Program-made: the position numbers and the translations under genes
Origin: Porphyrobacter sp.
GTDB taxonomy: Bacteria > Pseudomonadota > Alphaproteobacteria > Sphingomonadales > Sphingomonadaceae
Assembly: GCA_017744315.1 (NCBI GenBank)
Contig: JAGIBN010000006.1
Span: forward strand, 1-64,000
Direction: 5' to 3'
Length of the DNA: 64,000 bases
The notes under the pieces: generated by a model
Databases searched by the model: none
Seen by the model: the letters and a program-made list of their open reading frames with translations, nothing else
Told to the model about the DNA's origin: nothing
Shown here: one piece after another, positions 63,952 to 64,000 of the stretch
How positions within the stretch are numbered: the first letter of the stretch is position 1
Layout: each line of letters starts with the position of its first letter

Positions 63952-64000
63952 TCAGCCGCCGGTGAGCGACATATGGCGCGGCTGCGCCGGTTCCTGGCCG
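63952..64000 (-). CDS. moaA: 3' end of moaA (GTP 3',8-cyclase), partial
   Basis: Fifteen codons read in from the right edge: GQEPAQPRHMSLTGG then stop. The terminal MSxxGG is the conserved C-terminus of MoaA, the radical-SAM enzyme that begins molybdenum cofactor synthesis. Its stop lies 2 bp before moaD, giving moaA-moaD-moaE order. The assignment rests on this tail and the context. Confidence 0.7.
   Translation of the reverse strand, partial: GQEPAQPRHMSLTGG

Overview
The window is high-GC, densely packed chromosomal DNA from an alphaproteobacterium, most likely a sphingomonad (Sphingomonadaceae or Erythrobacteraceae). The assignment rests on a typical sphingomonad TonB-dependent receptor, several low-copy outer-membrane and adhesin systems, the compact rplU-rpmA and moaA-moaD-moaE orders, and a complete ccoNOQPGHIS locus with an FNR-type regulator nearby. 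It is inference from gene content, as no rRNA is present. No tRNA, CRISPR array, insertion sequence or prophage was seen.

Layout. 1-330: 3' remnant of a filamentous-haemagglutinin-like gene whose frame breaks against a convergent gene. 363-9255: a catabolic locus with a divergent FAD oxidoreductase, a TonB receptor, an IlvD/Edd-type dehydratase, a MarR regulator and a two-subunit aconitase X. 9361-16090: a two-partner secretion pair (TpsB transporter, 1660-residue TpsA adhesin) preceded by a LacI-type palindrome. 16093-20143: envelope proteins and a GH130-family enzyme. 20140-24247: a class I aldolase / phosphoketolase / histidine phosphatase operon. 24416-27692: LysR regulator divergent from pirin, FMN reductase and a LigB-type dioxygenase. 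27755-30858: TetR, a tandem palindromic operator and a 4-cresol-dehydrogenase-like flavocytochrome (small secreted protein, flavoprotein, cytochrome c). 30877-32647: AraC regulator and EamA transporter. 32760-38056: MacA-MacB-NodT efflux and an EF-hand protein. 38124-41363: a large autotransporter.

41582-49661 is an all-minus-strand accessory island: sulfotransferase-like protein, GT2 glycosyltransferase, nucleotide-sugar dehydrogenase, MmgE/PrpD protein, MobA-like nucleotidyltransferase, a DUF6065-like/JmjC-cupin fusion and a methyltransferase. It looks like a glycan or protein modification system with no obvious characterised counterpart, and is the best candidate for something undescribed. 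A semialdehyde dehydrogenase follows on the other strand.

51161-58786 holds the complete cbb3 oxidase operon (ccoN, O, Q, P, G, H, I, S), including the very small ccoQ and ccoS. A symmetrical FNR box lies at 58843-58856 and rules out the longer start for ccoN. An fnr-like gene at 62034-62732 carries four candidate cluster cysteines and an ExxSR recognition helix. A second, consensus FNR box at 63214-63227 sits in front of an unknown 143-residue membrane protein. These parts form a plausible low-oxygen regulon. The remainder is housekeeping: nitrobindin-like protein, GNAT, rpmA, rplU, a lipoprotein, moaE, moaD and the last 15 codons of moaA.
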